Source: Blastomyces gilchristii SLH14081 (Eukaryota > Ascomycota > Eurotiomycetes > Onygenales > Ajellomycetaceae). Taken from it: 64,000 bases of DNA. The position numbers and the translations under genes were made by a program. The notes under the pieces were generated by a model. That model saw nothing but the letters and a program-made list of their open reading frames with translations, was not told the origin of the DNA and did no database searches. Positions 1 through 10,278 of this stretch are shown in pieces. Numbering within the stretch: the stretch's first letter is position 1; each line of letters starts with the position of its first letter. The stretch covers positions 525,688 through 589,687 of the forward strand of contig NW_003101657.1 of NCBI RefSeq assembly GCF_000003855.2, in the 5' to 3' direction.

Positions 1-616
1 ATACTCAGTTTTATAAGCATTTTCATTCTTCATAATAAGTAGAGAGTGAGATTGAAAGTATTAAAATATATAGAAGTATTTAAGCATTCTTTCAGTACTT
101 TTATATTTAATTCTATAGATGTTAAAATTGTATGAGTTTCTTATTAAGATAATCATTGAATCTCTTTATATTAATATTATTAAGTGATATATATATCAGC
201 TATTTATTATTATTATAGTTTTAATATTACTCAGAGTCACTGTGATACTGTGTTTATACTTATATTCAAGAGTTCTCTTATACTATTATTAGATATAATT
301 ATATTAATCATTAGATATATAATATCTATGAAATCAGAAGAAGTATAATTATATAAATATCTTATATATCTATAGTATCAGACCTTTTAAATCTTGTACT
401 GATATTCTCTTTATAAGATCTTATTCTCTTTATAAGATCTTATTACAGAGTCAGAGTGACTGATAAATAAGCTTCTATCTAAGAACTTAATATCTGTTTA
501 ATTATTTAACTATTTCTCTATTTCTTATATATTATTATGTATTCAGATATCTCAGTAAGTAATTATTTCTAATAAGAAGATAATATATGAATAATTATTT
601 CTAATAAGAAGATAAT
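1..616 (-). mobile_element. Partial chromovirus A2 (outer element), gag/leader end
   Basis: This stretch is a diverged copy of 5465-6013, the gag and leader end of element A, and is cut by the window edge. It is the host of element A, which sits inside it flanked by ATAAT on both sides (612-616 and 6324-6328). The host resumes at 6324 with the expected last bases of its leader and then its 5' LTR at 6343-6633. No intact reading frame remains. Confidence 0.85.
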
Positions 617-925
617 TGTAAGAGGTCTACGATAAATAGATCGGTATTATATTGATAGGTCTTATATATTAAAGAGAAAAACATTAGAGAAGGAAAAGAA
701 AGAGAAAGTGCAAGAATCAGTGATTGAAGTGAATATTTATACGCGTATATGATGATGTACACAGTGAAGCTTTGAAGTGGAAGAATCTATACATGTTCAT
801 AGCAGCTGAGAATCAGTGATTGAGAATGGCTGGGAATCGGAGTGTACATGTTCAAGAATGAAGTGATTGAAATCTGTGAAGTGTAACAGAATAGTCTATA
901 TAATTGATCAGGTGCAGTCTGTTAC
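617..925 (-). repeat. 3' LTR of element A
   Basis: Starts TGTAAGAGGTC and ends CTGTTACA. It matches 6014-6323 in the same orientation. The element lies on the minus strand, so this is its 3' LTR. Confidence 0.9.
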
Positions 926-1039
926 ATTAGCTTCTTCTTTACAGAAGCAGTTCTCATCAGTCAAGAGTCTCTGTTTCAGATAATGCAGAACTCAGAGTTC
1001 AGGTTGAGTGATCATATCTGACTCATTTCATGAGATATT

Positions 1040-4000
1040 ATCAGCTGTAGCTGTGAGATCTCTCATCAAGAATATTCTCAATCTCTCACTCAAGTACATT
1101 ATCTTCTTCTATGATACCTGGCGGCTGTCAGTCAGAAGTCAGTTGAGAAGAAAATGAGTCAGTGATAGCACAGCAGAGCAAGCTTGTATAAAAGATATTA
1201 TGAATCTCTGATAGTGTATCAAGACAGTAGTTATAACTATCTAGAACTTCTATCACTTTATACTTGATATGATGATAATTCAGTGTATGAGATAAATATA
1301 TGATCTGTATATTCTTAAGATTCAATCATATCAGATCTTCTATCTTATATCATTCAGTGAGATCTCAGTGAATATTGATTCAATCTTCTTAATTCTGTTT
1401 AGCACTCATCATGAAGACTTCTGCTCAATCACAGATATCTTGAAGTTTTACTACTATATTATCAGTGATCTGAATTAAACTATGAAGATTCAGTGTGAAA
1501 TATATAATTTCTAGAAAATTCAGTACTTTTATATAATATTTATGTGTGAGAAAGAACAGACTTATATCTGTTAAAATAGCATCTTAATCATTGATAGCAA
1601 TCTCTGTGTATAGAAGAAGATCATGTCAATCATCTTATAAGTAATTACAGAACTTATAAAGATAATTCTTCACAGTCTGAATTATCTGTTCTGACACATT
1701 ATCAGTCTCAGAGTGATAGACAGTTGACAGTCAGTATATAATCTTGAGAACTTGACAGATTCTTGTTCAGAGAGTGCTTATGAATTGACAGCTCTGATCT
1801 GATACTATAGATCTCAGTAATTCATACATCTGATAGAATGAGCTCTGTAGAAAAGCTTCAGTGACTTGTTCAGTATTTATTTTATTACAAGGTTTTAATA
1901 TTATATCTTTGCTTAATTAATTCATAATGATCAAACTGTTTCTATAACTCTTACTCTCAGAGAGATTGATAATAAAGTCAATTATCACATCTCATCAGAT
2001 TCTATCAGAGATATTGAGCAGTTTCAGCAGATCTTTTCTATAGTTCTTTTATAAGATGATGAAAGAATAACAGTTGCAGTTTCAGATAAAGTATCTGATA
2101 CTGTTTAATATCTCAGATCAGGAGAATTCTCAGAAGATCATTCTATATAGTTATTCACAGTCTGAATAATCAGTTATACACAAATCATGCATCTCTTGCA
2201 TTATCTGAGTGTGTAAGAGTTCAAAGTGAGAGACTCAGCATTATTCACAGAATTGTAGAGTATTATTATCATTGATTGAATATTCTGAGATGTTGATTTT
2301 TATATATAGTTCTGAGAGGAATCAAAGTGCTTCTTGATATACTGCTTCAGTAAGTACTTGAAGAAGTTCATCAGTTTAAGCTGTTACATGTCATAATTCA
2401 TCTAGTGTAGATTTGAGAGAAGTTGAGATATCAGTGTCAGTGTCAGTGTCAGCGTCAGTTCAGAGAGAGAGTGTTCTAATCAGAGAAGCATGTATAGTGT
2501 CATGAGTTGTTTCATCTTGATTAACTAATATCTTTGAATCTAGAAGCTGATGTTCTCAGTTCATTCAACAGATATCTGCTATATTAAAAGACATATCTTA
2601 CTCTCATTGTAAGAGAGTATCTGCTATTAAGTTCTGGCTGTCAGAACAGTAGTGTATTGTAAAATGAAAGCAGTCTAAGAACTCAGATTATCTCATCTAT
2701 TATTCAGTGAGTTTACAGATAGTTATAAAGTATTTGAGATTCTTATAATCTGTAATTATCTTAAATTCGAAGACACTTGAGAGTTCAGAGTCTTATTCTT
2801 CTAAACAGTGTATAATTATGAGAAGTTTCTTATTATAGATCTTATAATTGCATTCAGTAGAACTCAGTTTCTTAGATATGAAGACACATGATTGTAGAAT
2901 ATCTTTATTATTATATTATAATATCACTTCTTCTATCACATAGTCAGAGAAATCAGTCTCAACAACTATCTTATAATCAGAATTGAATATTATCAGTGAA
3001 GAGATATTAATGAACATCTTCTTTATCTATATAAATGCAGCTTCAGTATTCACTGATTATTAAAATACTGAGTCTTTCTTAGTGAGATCTGTAAGTAGTC
3101 TCATAATATCTGAGAAGTTTTATATAAATTATCAATAGAAGTTAGTGAATTTAATGAAGCTTTATACATCTTTCACAGTACATGAAGCTTTTTATTCAAG
3201 AATAACAGAGATCTTCTCAGAATTCATTCAAATTTCCTTGTCAGCTTCTATAATGAAATCTAAGTATTTAGTACTCTTAACTTCAAAATCACACTTATCA
3301 ATATCAATTGATAGTTCTGCTTCTTATAGTTATTGTAATACTTTTTATATATACTCTTGATACTCTTTTCTGAATTCATTAGTAAAGATGAGAATGTTAT
3401 CTAGATAAGCAGATATAAACTTATTAAGAAAATCTCAGAGTGCTTAGTTAATATACTTCTGAAATATACTGAGAGCATTAGTCAGTTCAAAGAGTGTGAC
3501 TATTTATTCAAAGAGATTATAATATGTTCAGAATGCTGTAAGTTATTCATCTTCTTCAGTGATACAAATCTTATGAAACACAGCAATGATATCTAGCTTT
3601 ATAAACTATTAAGCTTGTCTGATCTGTGCTAGAGTTTCATTAATGAGAGATAAGAAATATCAATCTTTCTTTGTCAATCTGTTCAGATCTCAGTAGTTCA
3701 CACAGAATTGAAGTTCTTCATCTAGCTTCTTTATAAAGAGAATAGAAGCTGCAGTAGAAGAGTTACTAATATATATAAATTTCTTATCTAACAGATCATT
3801 GAGTGTCTTCTGAAGAAGAAGAAGTTCATCTCAAGACATATTATAAAGAAGATCTCACAGTGACTCAGAGTTCTTATCATTCTTCTTTTCTAACTTAATA
3901 CTGTGATTCACTTCTGAGTCTTATAAAGAAGGTATATTTATAATGTTGTCTTATCAGAAGACATCTAGATATTCATGATATTATTGAGAAAGTTTTATGT

Positions 4001-5480
4001 GAGAATCTGTTATTATAGTACTGAATAACTTTTCTAGAGCTTTCTTGATATTGATCAGACTGACAGAATAGATTGATACATGATTCTGTCATCAGTGACT
4101 TTGTCAGCAACTCTGTCAGTGATTTTGATAACTTCTTTTTCAGAGCATTTTGTAAGTGTTGGCAGAGATCTGTGTCAGATTCATAGTCTTGTGAATATCA
4201 TCTTTATAAATTCTATCATTATTAGAGAATATTAAACTCCTGTTTCAAGTGTTTAATAAGATGTCTTATTCAGATAGTCAGATAAGTTCTAATATCAAAT
4301 TATAATTAAGATTATTAACTTTATATGCATAGGCATTTTCACACTGATATTCTTTGATATTTATGTTTAGTTTCACTATATAACAGATGCAAACATCTTT
4401 TGAATCATTGAATTCTGTAAGAAGTCAGAGTTTTGATAAGAGAATATACTGAAGATTATGATATCTTACAACTGAAGATTTTAATATTGCATAGTAGCAT
4501 AGATCACTGTCTATTATAACTTTTATATTATACATGTTATCAATTACAGTAGATATAAGAATCACATTTATTATTATTTTCTCTTCAAATTATTATCATC
4601 TGATCTCTTCAAGCTTCTGTTTATAAATTTAAACAGAAGCTAATCTTTTTCCTGTTTCATCAGAGTATTCTCATAGTTATCTTCTGAATCTTTCTCTAAT
4701 GTAATATGATTGATGTGAACAGATGTTGATTCATTCTTCAAATAAGAAGACACTGATCTTTATCTTAAGTGTGAAGACACATAGATCAATCAGCAGTTGA
4801 AAGTGATATGTTCTAATTGATTACAGTTAATGTATACTTCATGTTGATATCAATCAGTGACTTCTTTGAGAGTGATCTCAGAAACTCAGAAGCCTGTTTA
4901 AACAGTGAAAACTCTTACTTATGTATAGATATTTAAGTCTATTCAGTTCATAATATCTGCATCATTGCTGTTACTTCTCTTCAGCACAGATGTATGAGTT
5001 ACTGAGATGTAACATCTTCTGTCACTGTTCTGTATACTCTTGAGCTTGATAAGATGATCATTCAATGTCTGAAGCTGTGTGCAGAAACCTTTATAAGTCT
5101 GGTCTTCATCTATACTTACAAGAGTCTGTAAGAGTTCAAAAGTTAATATCTTCTTAAGCATACTAATCTTCATTTAATTCTTTCAAGATTGATCACCTGC
5201 TTCTAGAATCTTGATATCAAAGTCAGGAATAAATGTTGTAAGAGAAGTGTTTCTCTGTCAGATGCTCTGTAATTAATCTAACACTTTCTATTGTATAACA
5301 GTGTCTCAGAACAGAATATCAAGATATTTGATAATATTGTCAGATGTTCACAACACTGATTTCCAAGCTTTCATTCATGAATGAAACTTCTGTTTCATAT
5401 GATTCTTTAATTGTTTATTGATATATCAATCTTGATTGATTAATAAACTGATAGCATCTTCATCTATACTCAGTTTTACA
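1040..5480 (-). pseudogene. gag-pol relic of element A
   Basis: Read on the minus strand, the region runs gag, protease, reverse transcriptase, RNase H, integrase and a C-terminal chromodomain. It is broken by many stops, mostly TGA at positions that encode tryptophan in related copies. A gag fragment is open at 4943-5173. A pol C-terminal fragment at 1128-1325 has a near-identical counterpart in B (20859-21056) and C (28758-28997). The RT segment that is missing from B is present here (about 3.4-3.7 kb). Domain assignment rests on alignment by eye with B and C and on Ty3 family order. No gene product is expected. Confidence 0.75.
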
Positions 5481-6013
5481 AGCATTTTCATTCTTCATAA
5501 TGAGTAGAGAGTGAGATCAGAAGTATTAAAATATGTGAGAGTATCTAAGCATTCTTTCAGTGCTTTTGTATTCAATTCTGTAGATATTGATATTACATGA
5601 GTTTCTTATTGTAATAATCATTGAATCTCTTCATATTAACATTGTTGAGTTGTATGCATATCAGCTATTTATTATTGTTGTAATTTCAACATTACTCAGA
5701 GCCACTGTAGCATCATGTCTATGCTCATGTTCAAGAGTTTCATATTATCATTAGACATAGTTATATCAATTGTCAGATATGTAATTGTATGAATATCTCA
5801 TACATCTGAGGTCAGAACTCTCAGGTCTTTCACTGACATTCTCTTTATAAGATCTTATTACAGAGTCAGAGTGACTAGTGAGTAAGCTTCTATCTGAGAA
5901 CTCAGTGTCTGCTTAACTGTTTAACTGTTTCTCTATTTCTTATGTGTTATTATGTATTCAGATATCTCAGTGAGTAATCATTTCTAATAAGAAGACAATG
6001 AATATTTTTCTAG

Positions 6014-6323
6014 TGTAAGAGGCCTATACTGAATAGATCAGTATTATATTAATAGGTCTTAGATAATAAAGAGAAAAATATTAGAGAAGAAAAAGAAAGA
6101 GAAAGTGTGAGAATCAGCAATTGAAGTGAATATTTATACATGTATGTGATGATGTATGCAGTGAAGCTTCAGAGTGAAAGAATCTATACATGTTTATAAT
6201 GACTGAGAATCAGCGATTGAGAATGGCTGAGAATTAAGATGTACATATTTGAGAATGAAGCAGTTGAAATCTGTGAAGTGTAACAGAATAGTCTATATAA
6301 TTAATCAGACGCAGTCTGTCATA
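6014..6323 (-). repeat. 5' LTR of element A
   Basis: Begins TGTAAGAGGCC and ends CTGTCATA, where the terminal CA has become TA. It is followed at once by the target duplication ATAAT (6324-6328). Confidence 0.9.
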
Positions 6324-6342
6324 ATAATGAATATTTTTCAAG

Positions 6343-6633
6343 TATAAGAGATCTACACTGAATAGATTAATATAATATATAGATCTTATATAATAAAGTG
6401 AAAAACATTAAAGAAGAAAAAGAAAGAGAAAATGTGAGAATCAGTGATTAAAGTGAATATTTATACATATACACAGTGTGTATACAGTGAAGCTTCAGAG
6501 TAAAAAAATAGAAATTCTGTGAGTTTTTCAGCTGAGAATCAGTGATTGAGAATGACTGAGAATCAGAGCTTTCAGTGAAATCTATGAAGTGTAAAGAAAT
6601 AGTCTATATAATAATCAGACGCAGCTCATCACA
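6343..6633 (-). repeat. 5' LTR of outer element A2
   Basis: 291-bp LTR beginning TATAAGAG (TG mutated to TA) and ending CTCATCACA. It resembles the LTRs of B (16017-16308) more closely than those of A. Only about 14 bp of A2 leader separate it from the right-hand target duplication of A, so it belongs to the element interrupted at 616/6324 and is not a solo LTR. Confidence 0.85.
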
Positions 6634-6666
6634 ATACTAAAAGAGAGTAGAAATAAAGTAGAATTT

Positions 6667-7125
6667 AATTACTATTATCAGATAGTAGATTATAACTATT
6701 TTGAAAAGTATAAATTTCAACTGCTTACATTCTTTTTAGTTTATTAACAGAGTTATTTCTCAATTCTCTAATTTTAACAGATATTTGAGAATTCAAATTC
6801 TGTTTGTATTCAGCTGAAGAATTTATATTTGAGAATTTAAACAATTAAGAGTTTCTTCTTTTTAAGCTTGTAGTTGCAGATTTACTGACTCAACTATTAT
6901 CACTATTATAAGATAGTAAATTATAACTATTTTAAAAAGCAGAAATCTTAACTACTTACATTCTATCTAGTTTATTATCAGAGTTATTTCTTATTTCTCT
7001 AATTTTAACAGATGTTTAAGAGTTCAAATTCTTCTTATATTTAGCTAAAGAATTAAAGTTTGAAGATTTATAATTAAGAGTTTCTTCTTTTTAAGCTTAT
7101 AGTTATAGATTTACTGACTTGACTA
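6667..7125. repeat. Tandem duplication, two units of about 230 bp
   Basis: Unit 1 (about 6667-6897) and unit 2 (about 6898-7125) share their order of blocks, including TAGTTTATTA, CTCTAATTTTAACAGAT, AAGAGTTTCTTCTTTTTAAGC and AGATTTACTGACT. They differ mainly by transitions. No coding frame is visible. This spacer lies between the retrotransposon A2 and MITE D3. Confidence 0.8.
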
Positions 7126-7192
7126 TTCTCTTCAGTTTTAGATTGACTTTGAGCTTTATCTCTTCTTCAGTTCTTTTAAGATCTCGAAGTAA

Positions 7193-7698
7193 TAGACTGA
7201 CTGCCGGAATTATGCATTTCACATTTAATCTCATTTAATCTAATCTCATACATTTCTTGATATAAATCTCACTGAGACTAGTTATTAAAAAAACATGCAA
7301 AGTGACTATATATGAGATCTTAAAATGAAATTATAACTTGAAAAAAATGAGAAAGTAATCTCATTTAATTTCATTTAGTCTTATTCTTAGCATAAAGTTA
7401 CTATTTTTAGACATTTTAAGGTTTTTTTTAGCCTATTTTTAATTTTTTAAAAAGTAACACTTTTTGATAACACTTAAATAAGATTTAAAGTCATTTAAAG
7501 CAATAAAAATAATTTAAATTGAGAAGTGAAAATCATGATCTCATTTGAAAAATGTGATAAGAGTAGACAGTAAGTCTCACTGAGACAGTATAAGACTACT
7601 ATCTAATGTTAAAACTGTGTAATGGGATCAGTTGAATTGGTAATGAGACTATCAAAAAATCTGGTCCTGGTCTCAGACACGGTTACACGGTCAGTCTA
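7193..7698 (-). mobile_element. MITE D3, 506 bp, complete
   Basis: Ends are the inverted repeats TAGACTGAC(T)G and CGGTCAGTCTA. Flanks are 8-bp duplications differing by one transition: CGAAGTAA (7185-7192) and TGAAGTAA (7699-7706). It is the inverse-orientation homologue of D2 (29607-30112), has the same length and has no coding capacity. An 8-bp duplication with short inverted repeats suits a hAT-type non-autonomous element; that superfamily assignment is inference. Confidence 0.88.
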
Positions 7699-7739
7699 TG
7701 AAGTAAACATGTATTCTTTTAAGCTAGATGCATATTTTT

Positions 7740-7908
7740 CTTTGCAATTAGAGAAAAAATCCGGTTGTTTTTCACATTATTTCTGAAAGAAATGATTCAT
7801 TTTCAGATTTTTTTGATGCTCAGTTCTGATGAGACTCACATCAAGAAATGTATGAGACCAGATCAAATGGGACCAAACGTGAAATTCATGGTCCCGGCGG
7901 CCAGTCTA
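7740..7908 (+). mobile_element. Partial MITE D4 (right end only)
   Basis: The right end GTCCCGGCGGCCAGTCTA and the preceding 80-150 bp match the right end of D2, including CAAGAAATGTATGAGACCAG. The left end is not recognisable. This copy keeps CpG and CpC sites lost in the others. It lies close upstream of the NHP2 gene and could contribute to its upstream region. Confidence 0.7.
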
Positions 7909-8276
7909 GAAACGAGCGTTAGGTGGTTGATTACATTAGTTCAGAAAGCCGTGATGTTGCCCTAAACCTGATCAGGATAGAGCTAAACCATGTAAGGTAA
8001 TTCCCCATGATACGGTATACCTAGGTACTTTTGTTCGAGGCGCTAGAGAGACCAGCTAATTCATAATAGGCTTAGCGCGGTAAACGCAAGCAAAATCTAC
8101 AAAGTTCAAAATATCTAGAAATGAAATCCAAGACGAAAAAAAAGAGCAAAATTGTGACTGACCTCCCATTTATTCTCTCTTTAATTAACGGCTACTATAA
8201 CTCGATATTTTTCTCTCTTGTCCCCGCCTATACCTTATAATTCCGTCCGCTGGTCTTTTTTCTTTTCCCCGTCACA

Positions 8277-9155
8277 ATGGCCAAGGACCGGTCTGATAAA
8301 GAGAGAAAGAAGGAGAAGAAGGACAAGAAGCGGTCGGAGACAGATGGCGTGCACAAGAAGTCTAAGAAGGATAAAAAGAAGGACACGAGCTTGCTTTCCG
8401 AAGCTGTGGAGAAGGAATTGACGACAACGGTCCTGGAGCAGCTGGAGAAACCCGATGCTTCCCCAGCGCCTGCTGCTGAGACCGCGTCAAAGAAACCCGC
8501 TGCGGAGCGTCCTGTTGGTGCTCTCGTTCCCTTCGCGAACCCGTTAGCGGACGATAAGTTAGCGAAGAAGGTGCTCAAGAGTGTTAAGAAAGGTATGCCT
8601 GTCTCAGTTTTTGTTCTTCTAGCTTGCTTTCCCTCCCCGTTTCCACCAGTCTGTAGAATACACGGGTCGCAGTTATGGCCAGTGCAGTGCTATCCGATGG
8701 AATGGTGTTGATAGAGTTCGTTCCCCGTGTAATTATACTTACTAACAACAACATTTTCACCCGCAGCCGCTGTAAATAAGTCTCTTAAACGAGGCGTGAA
8801 AGAGGTCGTCAAAGCACTCCGGAAATCGCCTGTACCCGCAGCAAACGCCGTTATCGACACTCCAAGCGCCGTCGTCGTACTCGCAGCCGATATCTCACCT
8901 ATGGACGTAATATCACATATCCCCGTTCTCTGTGAAGATCATGGAATCCCCTATATTTACGTCACGTCAAGAGCTGAGTTAGGCAGTGCCGGCGCCACCA
9001 AGAGACCGACAAGCGTTGTCATGGTGCTCCCACGATCAAGTGCGAAGATCAAGAGAGACAAGGGTAAGAAGGATGGCGGCGATGGTGAGGACATGGAGTA
9101 TTATGCGGAACTTGTCAGAGTTGCTCAGAAGGAAGCGAAGAAGGTAAAAATCTAG
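8277..9155 (+). CDS. NHP2: H/ACA snoRNP subunit NHP2 (L7Ae family), two exons
   Basis: Exon 1 is 8277-8592, the intron 8593-8766 and exon 2 8767-9155, giving 234 codons. The intron has donor GTATGC, a perfect TACTAAC branch point at 8740-8746 and a CAG acceptor. The first 45 residues are a lysine-rich extension (KKEKKDKKRS, KKSKKDKKKD) suited to nucleolar targeting. The L7Ae/NHP2 domain follows in exon 2, with the helix LKRGVKEVVKALRK and the strands VVVLAADISPMDVISHIPVL and GIPYIYVTSRAELG. NHP2 family proteins bind kink-turn RNA in the H/ACA complex that makes pseudouridine in rRNA and snRNA, and take part in telomerase RNP. Yeast NHP2 is shorter because it lacks most of the lysine-rich extension. 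The start is the first ATG after a pyrimidine-rich leader. A long poly-T tract follows the gene. Confidence 0.93.
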
Positions 9156-9193
9156 AGAATAGTTTTACGCTCTGGTCTGCCTTCTTCCATGTG

Positions 9194-9194
<1 letters not shown>

Positions 9195-9225
<31 letters not shown>
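9195..9225. repeat. Poly-T tract, 31 bases
   Basis: Uninterrupted run of T about 40 bp past the NHP2 stop. Such a run is prone to length error in sequencing. It lies in the presumed 3' UTR or terminator region. Confidence 0.95.
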
Positions 9226-9227
<2 letters not shown>

Positions 9228-10278
9228 CCTTTTGCATGTCCCCTACGCTCTTCCTATTCGCATTTCTCTTTCTTTGTTTTCATTCCCATCCTGATGGGTG
9301 TTCTCCGTCGTTTTCTGCTCTGTGCTCTGTTGTTCTGCGCACACGAAGGTTCTTACTTCGTATATCTGTTGGATCATGGTACGAGCCATATATCTGCGAT
9401 GCGAGGTGACGGGATCTCGGTCTTCATATCCATTACGTATTTTTTTGCCTGGCGTTCATAAATGGGTGTATAAAAAGGGACGGAATGAATACTACTTGTT
9501 TTTTATTTGGCTTCGTTTCATTTTTCTCATCCAGCCTATTGCCTTTTCCGATGTTATTTTGCCGACGCGTTGCAAATCAATCTTGCTAGAGGAACACTCC
9601 CGACAATGTCCACAGGATGACACTGTTCTTGGTACTTCCGATTCTGGTCCTTTATAAAGACGCTACGTCATGGGTATGTTCGATATAAACCAGGAGCCAA
9701 ATTTCAACTGACCAGAATGAAAATGACCATGCCGACCCAATCAAATTTCATCTTTCAACATCATAAATTACAGGTACATGAATGAAAGGTAAAACACACA
9801 CACTCATTCACTCGCACGGATACAGGATTGCATGGCGTGAGACGGGGGATGATGCTATACTACTGTATGGTGAATCCGCCTCCAGGATTGATCCTGTTGG
9901 TACTTTCGTACAAGTCCGTGAAAGTCAGGGTTTGGGAAAATCGTGTAGTCCTGATCTGTTGCCTTTGACTTAAAATATTAAACATGGAAAGTGATTCAAG
10001 GTAACAGCTCGGTTTAGAACAATTGTTTGATGAATACTCCGTATATGTGCAGGTATTCTAACCTTCTAACATGGTTGATGTAACCTTGTTACTGTAAATT
10101 ACGTTCCTCAAGTGCCCGAATCCATAAGATACAACTCCATCGCAAACACAGTATTATTAGATTCATTTTTCTTATTTCTTATTTTTTAATTTTTTTTCCC
10201 TGGGCTATAGGCTAAATACCTGTTTTCGAATACTCTTATTTTGCCCAATTAAGCCTTCGCATACGTATATCCTATCCT
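9226..10278. other. Intergenic region between NHP2 and the GTPase
   Basis: Base composition is ordinary and there are short open frames only, none with recognisable protein features or splice support. It should hold the 3' end of NHP2 and the promoter of the downstream GTPase, since both genes point the same way. Pyrimidine-rich patches occur at 10140-10200, about 100 bp before the GTPase start codon. No clear TATA box was identified. Confidence 0.6.

Larger units (their letters stand above)
617..6323 (-). mobile_element. Chromovirus A, full-length Ty3-type LTR retrotransposon, nested in A2
   Basis: Two LTRs of about 310 bp (617-925 and 6014-6323) begin TGTAAGAGG and end in the (T/C)A remnant of CA. 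They flank a minus-strand gag-pol relic. The 5-bp duplication ATAAT on both sides proves a single insertion. The element belongs to the same family as B, C and H, as shown by shared LTR blocks and a shared pol C-terminus. It is heavily transition-mutated and cannot be autonomous. Confidence 0.93.

Noticed and set aside
2420..2452. (GTCAGT)n tract resembling a CRISPR or satellite array
   Set aside because: Only a few short imperfect units inside a pol relic; low-complexity microsatellite.
6343..6633. Solo LTR
   Set aside because: The adjoining bases are the missing leader of A2, so it is the 5' LTR of an interrupted element.
8228..8578. 116-codon minus-strand frame
   Set aside because: Mirror of the lysine-rich NHP2 exon 1; serine- and phenylalanine-rich by complement, with no splice or homology support.
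9189..9657. Three overlapping plus-strand frames after NHP2
   Set aside because: Two of them start in or next to the poly-T tract (phenylalanine run) and none has recognisable features. Probably 3' UTR.
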